From CAUZIB01 sp963663925 (GTDB taxonomy: Bacteria; Acidobacteriota; Vicinamibacteria; Vicinamibacterales; UBA8438): a DNA stretch of 64,000 nucleotides. The stretch is taken from NCBI GenBank assembly GCA_965237405.1, contig OZ250139.1, forward strand, positions 1,798,001-1,862,000, written 5' to 3'. Shown here in pieces: positions 26,227 through 35,154 of the stretch (its first letter is position 1; every line of letters begins with the position of its first letter). Made by a program: the position numbers and the translations under genes. A model generated the notes under the pieces. The model saw nothing but the letters and a program-made list of their open reading frames with translations, did no database searches and was not told where the DNA came from.

Positions 26227-27366
26227 TCAATCTGCGCACACGCGCGGCGCTTCATACTCGAGCGCGAGCAACCGAAAGTAGTTCTCACCGAGGGCGATGT
26301 TCCGGAAGGCGGCGTCGCTCAGATACCGATTGATGCGGCTCGTGACCTCCAACTCCGTGCGGTAGACATCGACATCCTTATCCCGCGACGCGAGGAAGTC
26401 CGTGCCCGGCAGCATCCGGTCGGAGTAGACGTTCAGAAACGGCACATACACCGCCCGGTCTTCCGGGGTCGTGAAGTAGGCGTCGTTCAGTACGCGCCAG
26501 GAGAGGTCCAGCATCAGGTTCGGATGGCGATCCAGCAGCGACATCATCAGCGCCACGTGCTGAGCGGCGGCCATGGCGGTGAGTTCGCGCGACAGGCCCA
26601 TGTGGACCCAGACAATCACGTTCTCTGGATACAGGCGCAGCACCTCCTCCATCAACGGCAGATAGCGGGTCTGGGCGGCGTTGTTTCCGAGGTCCGCATG
26701 GAGGGCGAGCGGTATACCGCGTGCCAGCAACCGCTCCATGAAGGGGGCCCAGTCGCTGATGGTGGCTGACGGGACCGGGTCGTGCCCATTGGCGAACAGC
26801 GCCTGCTTCACGAGGTTGACCTCGCCCATCCACGTGAAGGCGCCTGGGTATTCGTGCTCCAGGAGATGCATTCCAGAGAGGACCGATGCCGGCTGCGATA
26901 GATCTGGGAACGTCATCGCGAGCGTCAGGTGGGTGCCGGCCTGGGTCTGCGTTACGTAGTCTGCGGCATTGACGAAGTCGTTCTTCAGCGTCGGCGTCAC
27001 CAGCGTGCCTGGGCAGTCCAGGTAGTAGGTGCAGGAGGAAGTCACCGGGAGCATCTGGCCGATACCAGCGATGTTGGCGAACAGGACGCCGGTTTCCTCG
27101 AAGTACTGCACGACCTCCTCGAACGGGATGGCGGGGCCACCGAACGGGCGGAAGTGCACGTGGGTGTCGACCACGGCAGTCTGGGGCTGCACGGTGCGGT
27201 TGTAGCACGGCGCGTCGCCGCCGCGGAACATCTCCAGCGTCAGCCCCAGGGATGCATTGCTGATCGTTGTGTCCTGCGAGGTGCAGCCGACAGCGCCTGA
27301 GAGGCTCAGCGTTAGGAGCAGCGGAAGGGTGACGGTCTCAACGCCGCGCATCAGGTTCGTGTCCAC
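26227..27366 (-). CDS. Amidohydrolase-family protein, exported
   Basis: This is a metal-dependent hydrolase of the amidohydrolase superfamily (379 aa). The N-terminus is a signal peptide ending near SGAVGC, a possible but imperfect lipobox. Metal-ligand candidates are the DTHVHF motif (about residue 67), His in LALHADLGNN, His in VIVWVHMGLS and Asp in MLPGTDFLAS, in the order expected for a TIM-barrel enzyme. Substrate unknown. The gene sits between two IS5-like copies in opposite orientation to them, with no operon partner. Confidence 0.8.
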   Translation of the reverse strand: MDTNLMRGVETVTLPLLLTLSLSGAVGCTSQDTTISNASLGLTLEMFRGGDAPCYNRTVQPQTAVVDTHVHFRPFGGPAIPFEEVVQYFEETGVLFANIAGIGQMLPVTSSCTYYLDCPGTLVTPTLKNDFVNAADYVTQTQAGTHLTLAMTFPDLSQPASVLSGMHLLEHEYPGAFTWMGEVNLVKQALFANGHDPVPSATISDWAPFMERLLARGIPLALHADLGNNAAQTRYLPLMEEVLRLYPENVIVWVHMGLSRELTAMAAAQHVALMMSLLDRHPNLMLDLSWRVLNDAYFTTPEDRAVYVPFLNVYSDRMLPGTDFLASRDKDVDVYRTELEVTSRINRYLSDAAFRNIALGENYFRLLALEYEAPRVCAD

Positions 27367-27369
27367 CCT

Positions 27370-27577
27370 GTATTATCCGCCATCGTGGCGGAGCCCGACC
27401 TTCTCCGTCTGGATCCACGCGAACTTCACAAGTGGTCCTTCGCGAAGAAGGCCGCGGCTTTTTTAGGCCTTCGCGGCGGCAGAGCGCCGCGATGCTCTCT
27501 TCCCCGCGGAGCCCCTCCAGCACGATCCGAATCTTCTCTTCGGCCGAGAACCGCCGGCGGGTGTGCCGCCGAATCTC
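27370..27577 (-). pseudogene. IS3-family OrfA/OrfB junction relic
   Basis: The minus strand encodes TRRRFSAEEKIRIVLEGLRG and EESIAALCRREGL (the OrfA HTH). After an internal deletion comes KAAAFFAKDHL and stop, the usual OrfA C-terminus, with an A-rich slippery run (CCTAAAAAAG) nearby. The first codons of OrfB follow (VKFAWIQTEKVG). It is cut by IS5-like copy 2 at 27578. Confidence 0.7.
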
Positions 27578-28650
27578 GGCGTTGGTGCGCGGAAACAAGT
27601 GTTCGTCGCGGCCCTGGCCATCGTGACGGCCGAAGGGACATGATCTCGACGTGAAGTCGAGAGTGCATCTCAGGTACAAAACGAAATACCGCGTCGGAAA
27701 CTGGCCGGCGTACGACCGAGCACTGGTCCAGCGAGGCGACGTCACCCTGTGGTTGACGCCGGAAGCGATCGCCACGTGGGAGGCCGTGGGCGTCGGCAAG
27801 CGCGGAGGGCAGCTGCAGTACTCCGAGGTTGCCATCGAAACCGCGCTGACGCTCCGCCTGATTTTTCACCTGCCCCTTCGTCAGACGGAGGGCTTTCTGA
27901 GGTCGATCTTCGGGATGCTGTGCCTCGACCTGTCCGCGCCCGATCACACGACTCTCTCACGGCGTGGTCAGCACCTCGACCTTGCACTTCGCCGCCTCCC
28001 CGCGGGCGCAGGCATACATCTCATCGTCGACAGTACCGGGCTCTCGACTGTGGGTGAAGGTGAATGGGCGGCCGTGAAACATGGCGGACGCGGGATACGC
28101 GGCTGGAAGAAGCTTCATCTGGGCGTCGACGGATCGGGCGTGATCGTCGCTCACGCCCTGACCGGCGGGCATGTTGACGACGCGACGACAGCCCTCGATC
28201 TGATCGACAAGGTCGAAGGCAACGTCTCCTGCCTCACGGCGGACGCGGCCTACGACACGCGTGGCATCTACGAGGCTGCGGGTGCGCGTGGCGCGACGGT
28301 CGTCATTCCACCGACCAGGACAGCCACCGTGTCTGGACGGCGACCACGATCGCCCGCGCGCGACCGCACGATCCGACAGGTGCAGCAGGCTGGACGGCGA
28401 CAGTGGAAGAAGGACTCGGGCTACCATCAGCAGGCTCGTATGGAGAACGCCTTCTTCCGGTACAAGGTGATCATCGGGGAGAGCCTTCGAGCGCGCAGTC
28501 GGGCGGGGCAAGAGACGGAGGCCATCCTCGCATGTAACATCCTCAATCAGATGACTCAGCTTGGTAGGCCGGCGTCGTACGCTATCGGTCGTTAACGAGT
28601 CTGTGGGTCGGGGGCGTTGCGGGTCAGTTTTCGAACCGCGCAACAACGCC
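27578..28650 (+). mobile_element. IS5-like element, intact copy 2 (1,073 bp)
   Basis: The same terminal repeats as copy 1 lie at 27578-27592 and 28636-28650. The left flank is an IS3-type relic, the right flank the truncated fdhD. The two copies are direct repeats flanking the amidohydrolase gene, so the 25.1-28.65 kb segment has the layout of a composite transposon. No flanking target duplication was found. Confidence 0.85.
27651..28595 (+). CDS. IS5-family DDE transposase, copy 2 (314 aa)
   Basis: It is nearly identical to the transposase at 25174-26118, with the same DDE residues (VDSTGLS, TADAAYD, ENAFFRY). Differences are limited to single substitutions such as DKVEGNV against DQVEGDV. 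The gene is intact. Confidence 0.9.
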   Translation: MKSRVHLRYKTKYRVGNWPAYDRALVQRGDVTLWLTPEAIATWEAVGVGKRGGQLQYSEVAIETALTLRLIFHLPLRQTEGFLRSIFGMLCLDLSAPDHTTLSRRGQHLDLALRRLPAGAGIHLIVDSTGLSTVGEGEWAAVKHGGRGIRGWKKLHLGVDGSGVIVAHALTGGHVDDATTALDLIDKVEGNVSCLTADAAYDTRGIYEAAGARGATVVIPPTRTATVSGRRPRSPARDRTIRQVQQAGRRQWKKDSGYHQQARMENAFFRYKVIIGESLRARSRAGQETEAILACNILNQMTQLGRPASYAIGR

Positions 28651-28651
28651 G

Positions 28652-29130
28652 CATTCCGGGCAACCGCCGCTTGCGGTGTCTGCGGGAAAGAGGAGATCAG
28701 CGATCTCGAGCAAGACCTTCCCCCGGTCTCACCGGTATCGGTCGACCCTCAACTCCTCGAATCGCTTCCCAACCGACTTCGACGGGCGCAACAGCTGTTC
28801 GAGGTCACCGGCGGCATTCACGCAGCTGGAGTGTTCGGCCTCGACGGTGAGCTGTTGTGCGCCCGAGAGGACATCGGACGACACAACGCGGTAGACAAGG
28901 TGATCGGCTTCTTCGTGCTAAGAAACGAGCTTCCACTCGCCGGCCGCATCCTTGTCGTCAGCGGGCGCGCCGGCTTCGAACTCGTTCAGAAGGCGCTGAA
29001 AGCCGCGATGCCGGTAATGGTGTCGGTCGGCGCTGCCTCGAGCGTCGCCGTTGACATGGCGACCGACGCGGGGATGACCCTCTACTCATTCGCCGGACCG
29101 GGCAGCGGCAACTGGCACGTTAAAACATAG
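28652..29130 (+). pseudogene. fdhD: fdhD, 5'-truncated by IS copy 2
   Basis: The frame from 28652 encodes the C-terminal part of FdhD, the sulfurtransferase that matures the molybdenum cofactor of formate dehydrogenases. The CxxC sulfur-transfer motif is present (ACGVCGKEEI), followed by GGIHAAGVFGLDGELL, REDIGRHNAVDKVIG and GRAGFELVQKALKAAMPV, all family landmarks. About 100 N-terminal residues are replaced by the IS end, and an ORF read from inside the IS is artificial. A molybdopterin oxidoreductase pseudogene lies at 39330, so both sides of a formate-dehydrogenase-like function appear lost here. Confidence 0.85.
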
Positions 29131-29132
29131 GG

Positions 29133-30575
29133 TCAGAGGCCGAAGCCCAGCCTATCACCGCGCGTCATGATGGGAGCGGGTGCTTCCATCACGAACTCGG
29201 AGCCGATCTGATCGACGGCCGTCGTACGTGTCTGTCTCATGATCATCCTGAACTCGTCGAGGATGATCTCGAGCACTTTATCGACACCGTCCTCGCCAAA
29301 CGCGCCAAGACCCCACACGTAGGGGCGACCGATCCCCACCGCGTCGGCGCCGAGGGCAAGGGCTTTGAAGATATCTGCGCCCCTACGAACACCGCTGTCA
29401 ATGAGCACCGGGACCCGTCCCGCGACGCCTTCCACCACCTCGGGTAACGCGTCGATCGTGCCGCGGAGCATGTTGACTCCGCGGCCACCGTGGTTAGAGA
29501 CATAGACGCCATCCGCGCCGTACTCAACGGCCATCTCGGCTTCCTCACGCGTGACGATCCCCTTCAGCAGTACCTTCATGGACGTATAGTCCTTGAGGCG
29601 CTTGAGGTAGTCCCAATCGTACGTCGGGCGTTCCCCTGGAGGGCCCGTCAGGTCGCGGCGCATCGGCCTCTGATAGCCCGGCTGGTGCTCGTGGCAATTC
29701 TGACAAAACGCCGCGCTCTTACCGGAGATCGTCTCAACGCGTCTCAAGAGTTCCCGATTGCTTCCGCCAAGCAAATCGATGGTCCACACCATGACCTCGC
29801 AGCCCGCCGCCTCCACCCGATCGATCGATCTCTTGGTGACGTTCCAGTCAGGTCTTATGTAGAGCTGAAACCAGTGCGGCTCGCCCGCCGCCTCGGCGAT
29901 CTCTTCGTACGACTGCGAACTCTCGTGCGACTGGACCGTCAGGACGCCCCTCGCTCTAGACGCCCGGGCCGCCCCAACCTCGCCCTCCGTGTGAAAGGCC
30001 TTCAGAGCCGCCACCGGACAGGTAAACAGCGGTGTGTCGTATCGTTTTCCGTACATTTGAACCGATGTGTCCAAATTGGTCACATCTTGACCAAGCCGAC
30101 GGGGACGAAGCACGAGTCGGTTGAAGCCCTCTCTGTTCGCCAGTCTCGTCTCGAAGTCGTCGGTACCCAAGTGCAGGAAGGCCCAGTGCTGGGGCAGGTT
30201 GTTCACATGGGTGGTCATCTCCATGTCCCACACGTTGATCGCTTGCTCGGGTTCATTGACAACTTGACCCGCGAGCTGCCCTTCCAAGAAACGGTTGCGA
30301 TCCGGCATGACGGCGCCGGCCTCTTGCGCGTAAGGACGGGTGTTCGCGGTGGGCGGGACGACCATCTCCTGTCCGCAATCGGGACAGAGAACCCCTGCCG
30401 GCTTTGGTCCGGCCGGCGCGCCGCGGAGCGATTCCTTCGCCACCGCCTCCTTCCAGCTCGGCGGCAGGGCCGAATAGGCAGCGGCCAGCAGCGGACTTCC
30501 AGCCAGGAGCTGGAAGAAGCGGCGTCGGCTCTCACGACGACTCGATGCGCCCGTGTTCCCTCGTCTCTCAGGCAT
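29133..30575 (-). CDS. FMN-dependent alpha-hydroxy-acid oxidase, Tat-exported
   Basis: This 480-aa enzyme belongs to the lactate/glycolate oxidase superfamily, which oxidises 2-hydroxy acids with FMN. The N-terminus carries a Tat-type signal (SRRESRRRFFQLLAGSPLLA). Family landmarks are LLKGIVTREEAEMAVEYGAD, VSNHGGRGVN with the substrate-binding His/Arg region, DSGVRRGADIFKALALGADA and GIGRPYVWGLG. Residues 60-160 contain an extra region with a CPDCGQ pair and a later CQNCHEHQ segment, not typical of plain oxidases; it may bind metal. The HGGR motif is followed by GVN rather than the common QLD. The YceI gene is just upstream in the same direction. Confidence 0.85.
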   Translation of the reverse strand: MPERRGNTGASSRRESRRRFFQLLAGSPLLAAAYSALPPSWKEAVAKESLRGAPAGPKPAGVLCPDCGQEMVVPPTANTRPYAQEAGAVMPDRNRFLEGQLAGQVVNEPEQAINVWDMEMTTHVNNLPQHWAFLHLGTDDFETRLANREGFNRLVLRPRRLGQDVTNLDTSVQMYGKRYDTPLFTCPVAALKAFHTEGEVGAARASRARGVLTVQSHESSQSYEEIAEAAGEPHWFQLYIRPDWNVTKRSIDRVEAAGCEVMVWTIDLLGGSNRELLRRVETISGKSAAFCQNCHEHQPGYQRPMRRDLTGPPGERPTYDWDYLKRLKDYTSMKVLLKGIVTREEAEMAVEYGADGVYVSNHGGRGVNMLRGTIDALPEVVEGVAGRVPVLIDSGVRRGADIFKALALGADAVGIGRPYVWGLGAFGEDGVDKVLEIILDEFRMIMRQTRTTAVDQIGSEFVMEAPAPIMTRGDRLGFGL

Positions 30576-30587
30576 ACTCGACTCTCC

Positions 30588-31163
30588 TCACATGCTAGGC
30601 AGTGGCGCGTCGAAATCGATCGTCACAACCTCACCGACGTTCAGGAGTCCCAACCACACTGATGGCGGCGTCACGCCGAACTCGGTCATGTTGACCTCCG
30701 TCTGGCCGACACCCCGCACACCGTCTGCCGACTCCACGAGCTCAATCTCGAACGTGATCGGCTTGGTCACCCCGTGAATCGTGATCGCCCCCGACGCCGC
30801 AGCCGTGTCACCCGCCATGCTGTACTGCTGTAGCTCAAAAACGATCTCCGGGTGCTGTGACGCCTCCATAGCTTCCTGGAGGTGCTCGTTCATCTCCTCC
30901 TCCGGACAGTCAAACTCCTGCACTTGGACGGTGATCGTGACGGACTGTAACCCGCTCGGAAACCCTGGCAACGGGTCTGACGATTGGCCCGGCGTCGCCT
31001 CCATGGCGCCCTCAACGGGACACGACCACCCACGGACGGTCGAGGTCCCGGAAACCTCGAACTGTGCCCGCGCACTTTGAGCCTGCGCCGGCGTCGAGCT
31101 CATACTCGCCGCGACGAGCACGGTTAGGGCGATCGTGATGAGCGCACTCCAGTCTCTGGTCAT
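30588..31163 (-). CDS. YceI-family periplasmic protein
   Basis: This is a 191-aa exported protein with a signal peptide (about residues 1-28, ending ...PAQAQ). The lipocalin-like YceI domain is recognised by FEVSGTSTVRGWSCPVEG, HPEIVFELQQYSM, GAITIHGVTKPITFEIEL and FGVTPPSVWLGLLNVGEV. YceI proteins bind isoprenoid-type lipids; the physiological role varies. The gene is upstream of and co-oriented with the hydroxy-acid oxidase, 12 nt apart, so they probably form an operon. Confidence 0.88.
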   Translation of the reverse strand: MTRDWSALITIALTVLVAASMSSTPAQAQSARAQFEVSGTSTVRGWSCPVEGAMEATPGQSSDPLPGFPSGLQSVTITVQVQEFDCPEEEMNEHLQEAMEASQHPEIVFELQQYSMAGDTAAASGAITIHGVTKPITFEIELVESADGVRGVGQTEVNMTEFGVTPPSVWLGLLNVGEVVTIDFDAPLPSM

Positions 31164-31329
31164 ATTCGGCTACCCGGCTTCGGTTCTGGCGACAGACGCT
31201 GCCCTGTCCGGTGATTTGCGATGTACTTTATACTAGCCACACCCTATTGAATCCATCCCATTATAAGAATTCTTCGATTGTCTCTTGAGAGGGGACCGAA
31301 TCCCGCGAGCACTTGATGTTGAACGATTA

Positions 31330-32895
31330 TCACGGGTTCTCGCACGTGAAGTTGGCCTCAGAATCGGGATCGCCTCCACCGCGATACGTGGCCACTTGCG
31401 GGTACACGCAGGCAGGTCGGGACATGACCACCGTGCCCGTGCCGTCACCGGCGAACTTCTTCGCGACGAGCCGCCCTGGAGCGACGTCTTCCTCGACCCA
31501 CGTGCGGATGGCGTTGAGCCAGTCGACCTGACCCGGACCGAGCCCACCACCGCAGTGCAGCACACCCGGCAACAGATACAACCGCGTGAAGTCACCTGCG
31601 CTCGAATCGGCCGCTTGGACTCGTTTGACATAGTCGATCGTGCTAAATGCGGTCAATGCAAGGTCTGACCAACCGGTCCAGTAAATGATCTTACCGCCGG
31701 CATCTCGGAACGATCCAAGATCGGCATCGGTCGCATTGAGAAGCTCAGCCGTCGCGGCGGTGTCCTCCTCCCATGTCGAAAAATCGTACGTCGCGTAATC
31801 CCACTCTGGACTGCTAAAGACGAAATACTTGTAGAGCTCGGTCCCGAACGCGTAATGCAGATTCGGAACGCCCCGCTCGCGCGAGCGGGTGGAATCGACC
31901 ACCCAGTAGTCCCACCCGCCTCCTTCGTTCTCGCCACCGAAAGGAAATCCAAAGTAAAACGGCTGTCCGTTGCGTGTCGGCCCGTCGTACACGGCCTCGA
32001 TCGCGGCAAGCTGGACTTCGGTCACACAGTCCGAACCCGCCTCGGCACCGGAACAACGGGGCAGGTCATCGGGCCGAAATCTACATGATCGCGGATCGGC
32101 AAGGATGTTGTCTTCCATCCCGTCCTTCGCGTCGCACGCGGCGTCGATAGCCTTAGCAAGTAACCGGAGGTTGTCTGGCGTGATCACGGGCGATGAGAGA
32201 TGACCGTCCGGGTAGATCGCCTGCTGGGTTTGAATAAACTGGGCACCCAGCCCTGTCCAGTCGTATGCGGGCGCGCCTGCGACAATGCCATCGAAGTCAG
32301 TCGGATACCGCTGTGACGCCATCATCCCCTGGCCGCCACCACGCGAGCAGCCCACGAAATACGAGTACTGCTCCGTCTCACCGTAGTAGTAGCGAAGGAT
32401 CGACTTCGCCGCCTCCGCCGTGAGATGGACGGCCCGGTGAGCGAAGTTCTCCTGTCGCTCGGGGTTGTTCAGCGCCCAGCTGCCATCGATGCTCGTTCCC
32501 GTATGGCCCGTGTCGGTTCCTACGGTCGCGTATCGGCGCGCCAGCGCACCGGGTCCTACCCCGTAATTCAGTGCAGAGTTCTGTACGCTACCAACGAATC
32601 CGCCGCCGCCACCCATCATGAACCGGCCGTTCCAATCGTCTGGCAACAGAAGCTCGAAGTTGATCTCGGTCTCGATGACGCCACTAATGGCGCAGTGCGC
32701 CGGGGTAGCCTCCCCCGCTGGCACGGATTCCGCTGAGGTGATCCGTAGGTCGATCAACTCAAGCTGGGCCAGCGCGCCGCAACGCTCCTGATGCGTGGCA
32801 GCAAGAGGAAAATCGGTCAAGGAGCTCCCACATGCCAGCGCCAGGACGAAGCTAGTCACCAGTGCCAATGTGACGGTGACCCGATGGAGTTGCAT
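31330..32895 (-). CDS. Tannase/feruloyl-esterase-family lipoprotein
   Basis: This 521-aa serine esterase has a lipoprotein signal (VLALAC, Cys near residue 22). The nucleophile elbow is GCSRGGGQG, the acid residue lies in YWTGWSDLALTAF, and the His is in LLPGVLHCGGGLGPG, matching the tannase/feruloyl esterase family. The GGGGGFVGSV glycine loop forms the oxyanion area. Likely substrates are esters of plant phenolics or of related aromatic acids; the true substrate is unknown. It is a single gene between the YceI operon and a divergent CoA transferase. Confidence 0.85.
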   Translation of the reverse strand: MQLHRVTVTLALVTSFVLALACGSSLTDFPLAATHQERCGALAQLELIDLRITSAESVPAGEATPAHCAISGVIETEINFELLLPDDWNGRFMMGGGGGFVGSVQNSALNYGVGPGALARRYATVGTDTGHTGTSIDGSWALNNPERQENFAHRAVHLTAEAAKSILRYYYGETEQYSYFVGCSRGGGQGMMASQRYPTDFDGIVAGAPAYDWTGLGAQFIQTQQAIYPDGHLSSPVITPDNLRLLAKAIDAACDAKDGMEDNILADPRSCRFRPDDLPRCSGAEAGSDCVTEVQLAAIEAVYDGPTRNGQPFYFGFPFGGENEGGGWDYWVVDSTRSRERGVPNLHYAFGTELYKYFVFSSPEWDYATYDFSTWEEDTAATAELLNATDADLGSFRDAGGKIIYWTGWSDLALTAFSTIDYVKRVQAADSSAGDFTRLYLLPGVLHCGGGLGPGQVDWLNAIRTWVEEDVAPGRLVAKKFAGDGTGTVVMSRPACVYPQVATYRGGGDPDSEANFTCENP

Positions 32896-32969
32896 GGCAG
32901 TTTAGACGTTCTCGATCAGCCGCCACGATACATCTCGAAACACGACAGGGCAAACTTGTGCCTTCTGAA

Positions 32970-32975
32970 TATAAT
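32970..32975 (+). promoter_or_regulatory. -10 box (TATAAT) of the CoA transferase gene
   Basis: TATAAT lies 9 nt before ATG 32985. Transcription would start at or next to the start codon, so the mRNA would be leaderless. No clear -35 box was seen. Confidence 0.5.
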
Positions 32976-32984
32976 CGCGTCACC

Positions 32985-34144
32985 ATGCCTCCCTCACCGG
33001 TATCCGTGTTCTGGATCTCACGCACGTAGTGGCGGGACCCTTCTGTGCGATGCTGCTCGGTGACATGGGCGCAGAGGTCTTGAAGATCGAAAACCCCACT
33101 GCCGGCGATGACACGAGGGCCTGGGGCCCGTTCTACCAGACGTGGAGCACCTTCTTTCTTGGATTGAACCGCAGTAAGAAGAGCGTGGTGCTCGATCTCA
33201 AGGATCCTGGGGGGACAGCCGCACTCCGAAATCTCATCGGCTCATCGGATATCCTGATCGAGAACTTTCGTCCGGGAAGCCTCTCGAAGCTTGGTTTTGG
33301 GTACGACGCTGTCTCGTCACTGAACCCAAAGCTCATTTACTGCTCCATCAGCGGCTACGGACAGACCGGTCCAAAGAGTGATCTTTCGGGCTACGACGCC
33401 GTCATTCAAGGTGAATGCGGTCTGATGGACGTGACCGGGTCGCCCGACGGTCCTCCGACGCGGGCGGGCGTTGCTATCACTGACTACCTAGCCGGCCTGT
33501 ACGCGATGAGCGGGATTCTCCTCGCGCTGCGACACCGCGATGCAACCGGGGAGGGCCAGCACGTCGACATCGGCCTACTGGACGCCATGACATCCGCGCT
33601 GGCACTGCCGGCGCTGGCATATCTCAATACTGGAAAAACCTTGGGCCGCGAGGGCAACCGCCACCACTCCCTGACACCGTATGAAACGCTTCGGGTCAGC
33701 GACGGGCTAGTGGTCGTAGCCGTCGGCAACCCGAGACTCTGGATTCAGTTTTGTAGAGCCATCGATGCCACGGAACTGGAAGCTGAACCTCGATTCGTGA
33801 CAAATACCGACCGCATGGCTCATCGAGATGAACTGTCGGACGAGCTTACCCGACGCCTCAACTCGTGGACTCGCGGGAAGTTGATCAACCGACTGCGCTC
33901 GCACTCCGTTCCGTGTGGTCAAGTTCAGACCATCGCCGAAGCGCTCGATGACCCACAACTCATGGCGCGGGACATGATTGTCGAGATGCACCACCCCAAA
34001 TTCGGAACAGCGCAAACGCTGGGGAACCCGATCAAGCTGTCGAGGACGCCCGCCAACGTTGATGTCCCGCCGCCTGCGCTGGGCGAGCACACGAAATCGG
34101 TGCTCGACGAACTCTCGAATCGAGCCGTTCCTGAGCAGGACTAG
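32985..34144 (+). CDS. Type III CoA transferase (CaiB/BaiF family), with probable 5' frameshift
   Basis: The protein matches formyl-CoA-transferase-like enzymes: RVLDLTHVVAGPFCAMLLGD at the N-terminus, GDDTRAWGPFY, NRSKKSVVLDLKDPGG, ENFRPG, and the catalytic Asp in GLMDVTG. The natural start appears to be ATG 32985, 9 nt after TATAAT (32970-32975). That ATG is out of frame with the homologous codons by one base, which the C-run CCTCCCTC near 32990 would explain. If no frame error exists, translation would have to begin at GTG 33029 and lose the first strand of the Rossmann fold. Confidence 0.8.
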
Positions 34145-34217
34145 ATCACCCGTACGTATCCCAGAAATGAAACACCGATGCGCGCGGGCGCTGGATAACG
34201 CGCTACACTAGTTTATT

Positions 34218-35060
34218 GTGACTCACCTGGGCGACTATCACGTCAACCAGCCAACCGGCCGAGCGAGCGATAGCCGCTCCAGAGGACCAACTATCGCGGT
34301 CGCAGTCATCGTTCTTATTGCACTCGGCTTCAGCGTGTACTGGTACATGAGCCAAGAGCCAGAGGCTCTGCCCCCTGAGGTCGTCGCGAATACGGAACCA
34401 CCTGTCGCGCCGCCTCCGCTGGCACCGGTCGAACCTGAGCCAGAGCCGATCGAACTGCCGACTCTCGACGACAGCGACGCGTTTGTTCGAGATCTGATCG
34501 GGATGCTCTCGTCGCACCCTGGCCTGGCATCGTGGCTAGTAACCGACGGTATGATTCGCCGTTTCGTAGTGGTCGTCGATAACGTGGCCAGCGGAAACAA
34601 TCCCTCACAGCACCTGAGGTTCATGCAAGCCGAGACACCATTCCGAACCACGGATGCCGGCGCAACGTCAAAAATCGATCCAGCCAGCTACGCCCGCTAC
34701 GACCTGCACGCTAGCATCATCGATTCGCTGGACATACCTGGTACAGCCGAGGCATATGCGACGCTCGAACCGCTGATGAACGAGGCCTACGTTGAACTTG
34801 GCTATCCGGACACGTTCTTCATTCAAGGTCTCGAACGAGCGATTGCGCATCTACTTCAGATTCAGAGTCTGGACCTCCGGGAGCCCCCGTCGCTCGTCGA
34901 GCGTGGGCCTTTCTTTAACTTCACCGATCCCATGCTGGAGTCGTTGTCACCTGCGCAGAAGCAGTTCCTCGGAATGGGACCGAAAAACGTCCGTATCGTG
35001 CAGGCCAAGATTCGCCAGATCGCAATTGCGATCGGCATCCCCAACAGACAACTCCCTTAA
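34218..35060 (+). CDS. DUF3014 membrane protein
   Basis: This 280-aa protein has one N-terminal membrane helix (about residues 25-43, TIAVAVIVLIALGFSVYWYM) followed by a Pro/Glu-rich linker (PPEVVANTEPPVAPPPLAPV). The DUF3014 domain follows: LPTLDDSDAFVRDLIG, LVTDGMIRRFVVVVDNVASG, YARYDLHASIIDSLD, and a C-terminal KIRQIAIAIGIP. Function unknown; likely anchored in the inner membrane with its domain in the periplasm. GTG 34218 follows TACACT (34204-34209) by 8 nt, suggesting leaderless transcription. Confidence 0.85.
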   Translation: MTHLGDYHVNQPTGRASDSRSRGPTIAVAVIVLIALGFSVYWYMSQEPEALPPEVVANTEPPVAPPPLAPVEPEPEPIELPTLDDSDAFVRDLIGMLSSHPGLASWLVTDGMIRRFVVVVDNVASGNNPSQHLRFMQAETPFRTTDAGATSKIDPASYARYDLHASIIDSLDIPGTAEAYATLEPLMNEAYVELGYPDTFFIQGLERAIAHLLQIQSLDLREPPSLVERGPFFNFTDPMLESLSPAQKQFLGMGPKNVRIVQAKIRQIAIAIGIPNRQLP

Positions 35061-35154
35061 CGCTTGCCTTCCATAGCCTGCCGCCGCTAAGACGTAGCAT
35101 GCAGTTCTGTGCACGGCATAATGAGGAGCAGGGCGTGGATGGTATCGTGTGGTG

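Noticed and set aside
28561..28651. fdhD start inside the IS5-like element (ORF from 28561)
   Set aside because: The first 30 codons translate the IS right end; FdhD homology starts only after the terminal repeat.
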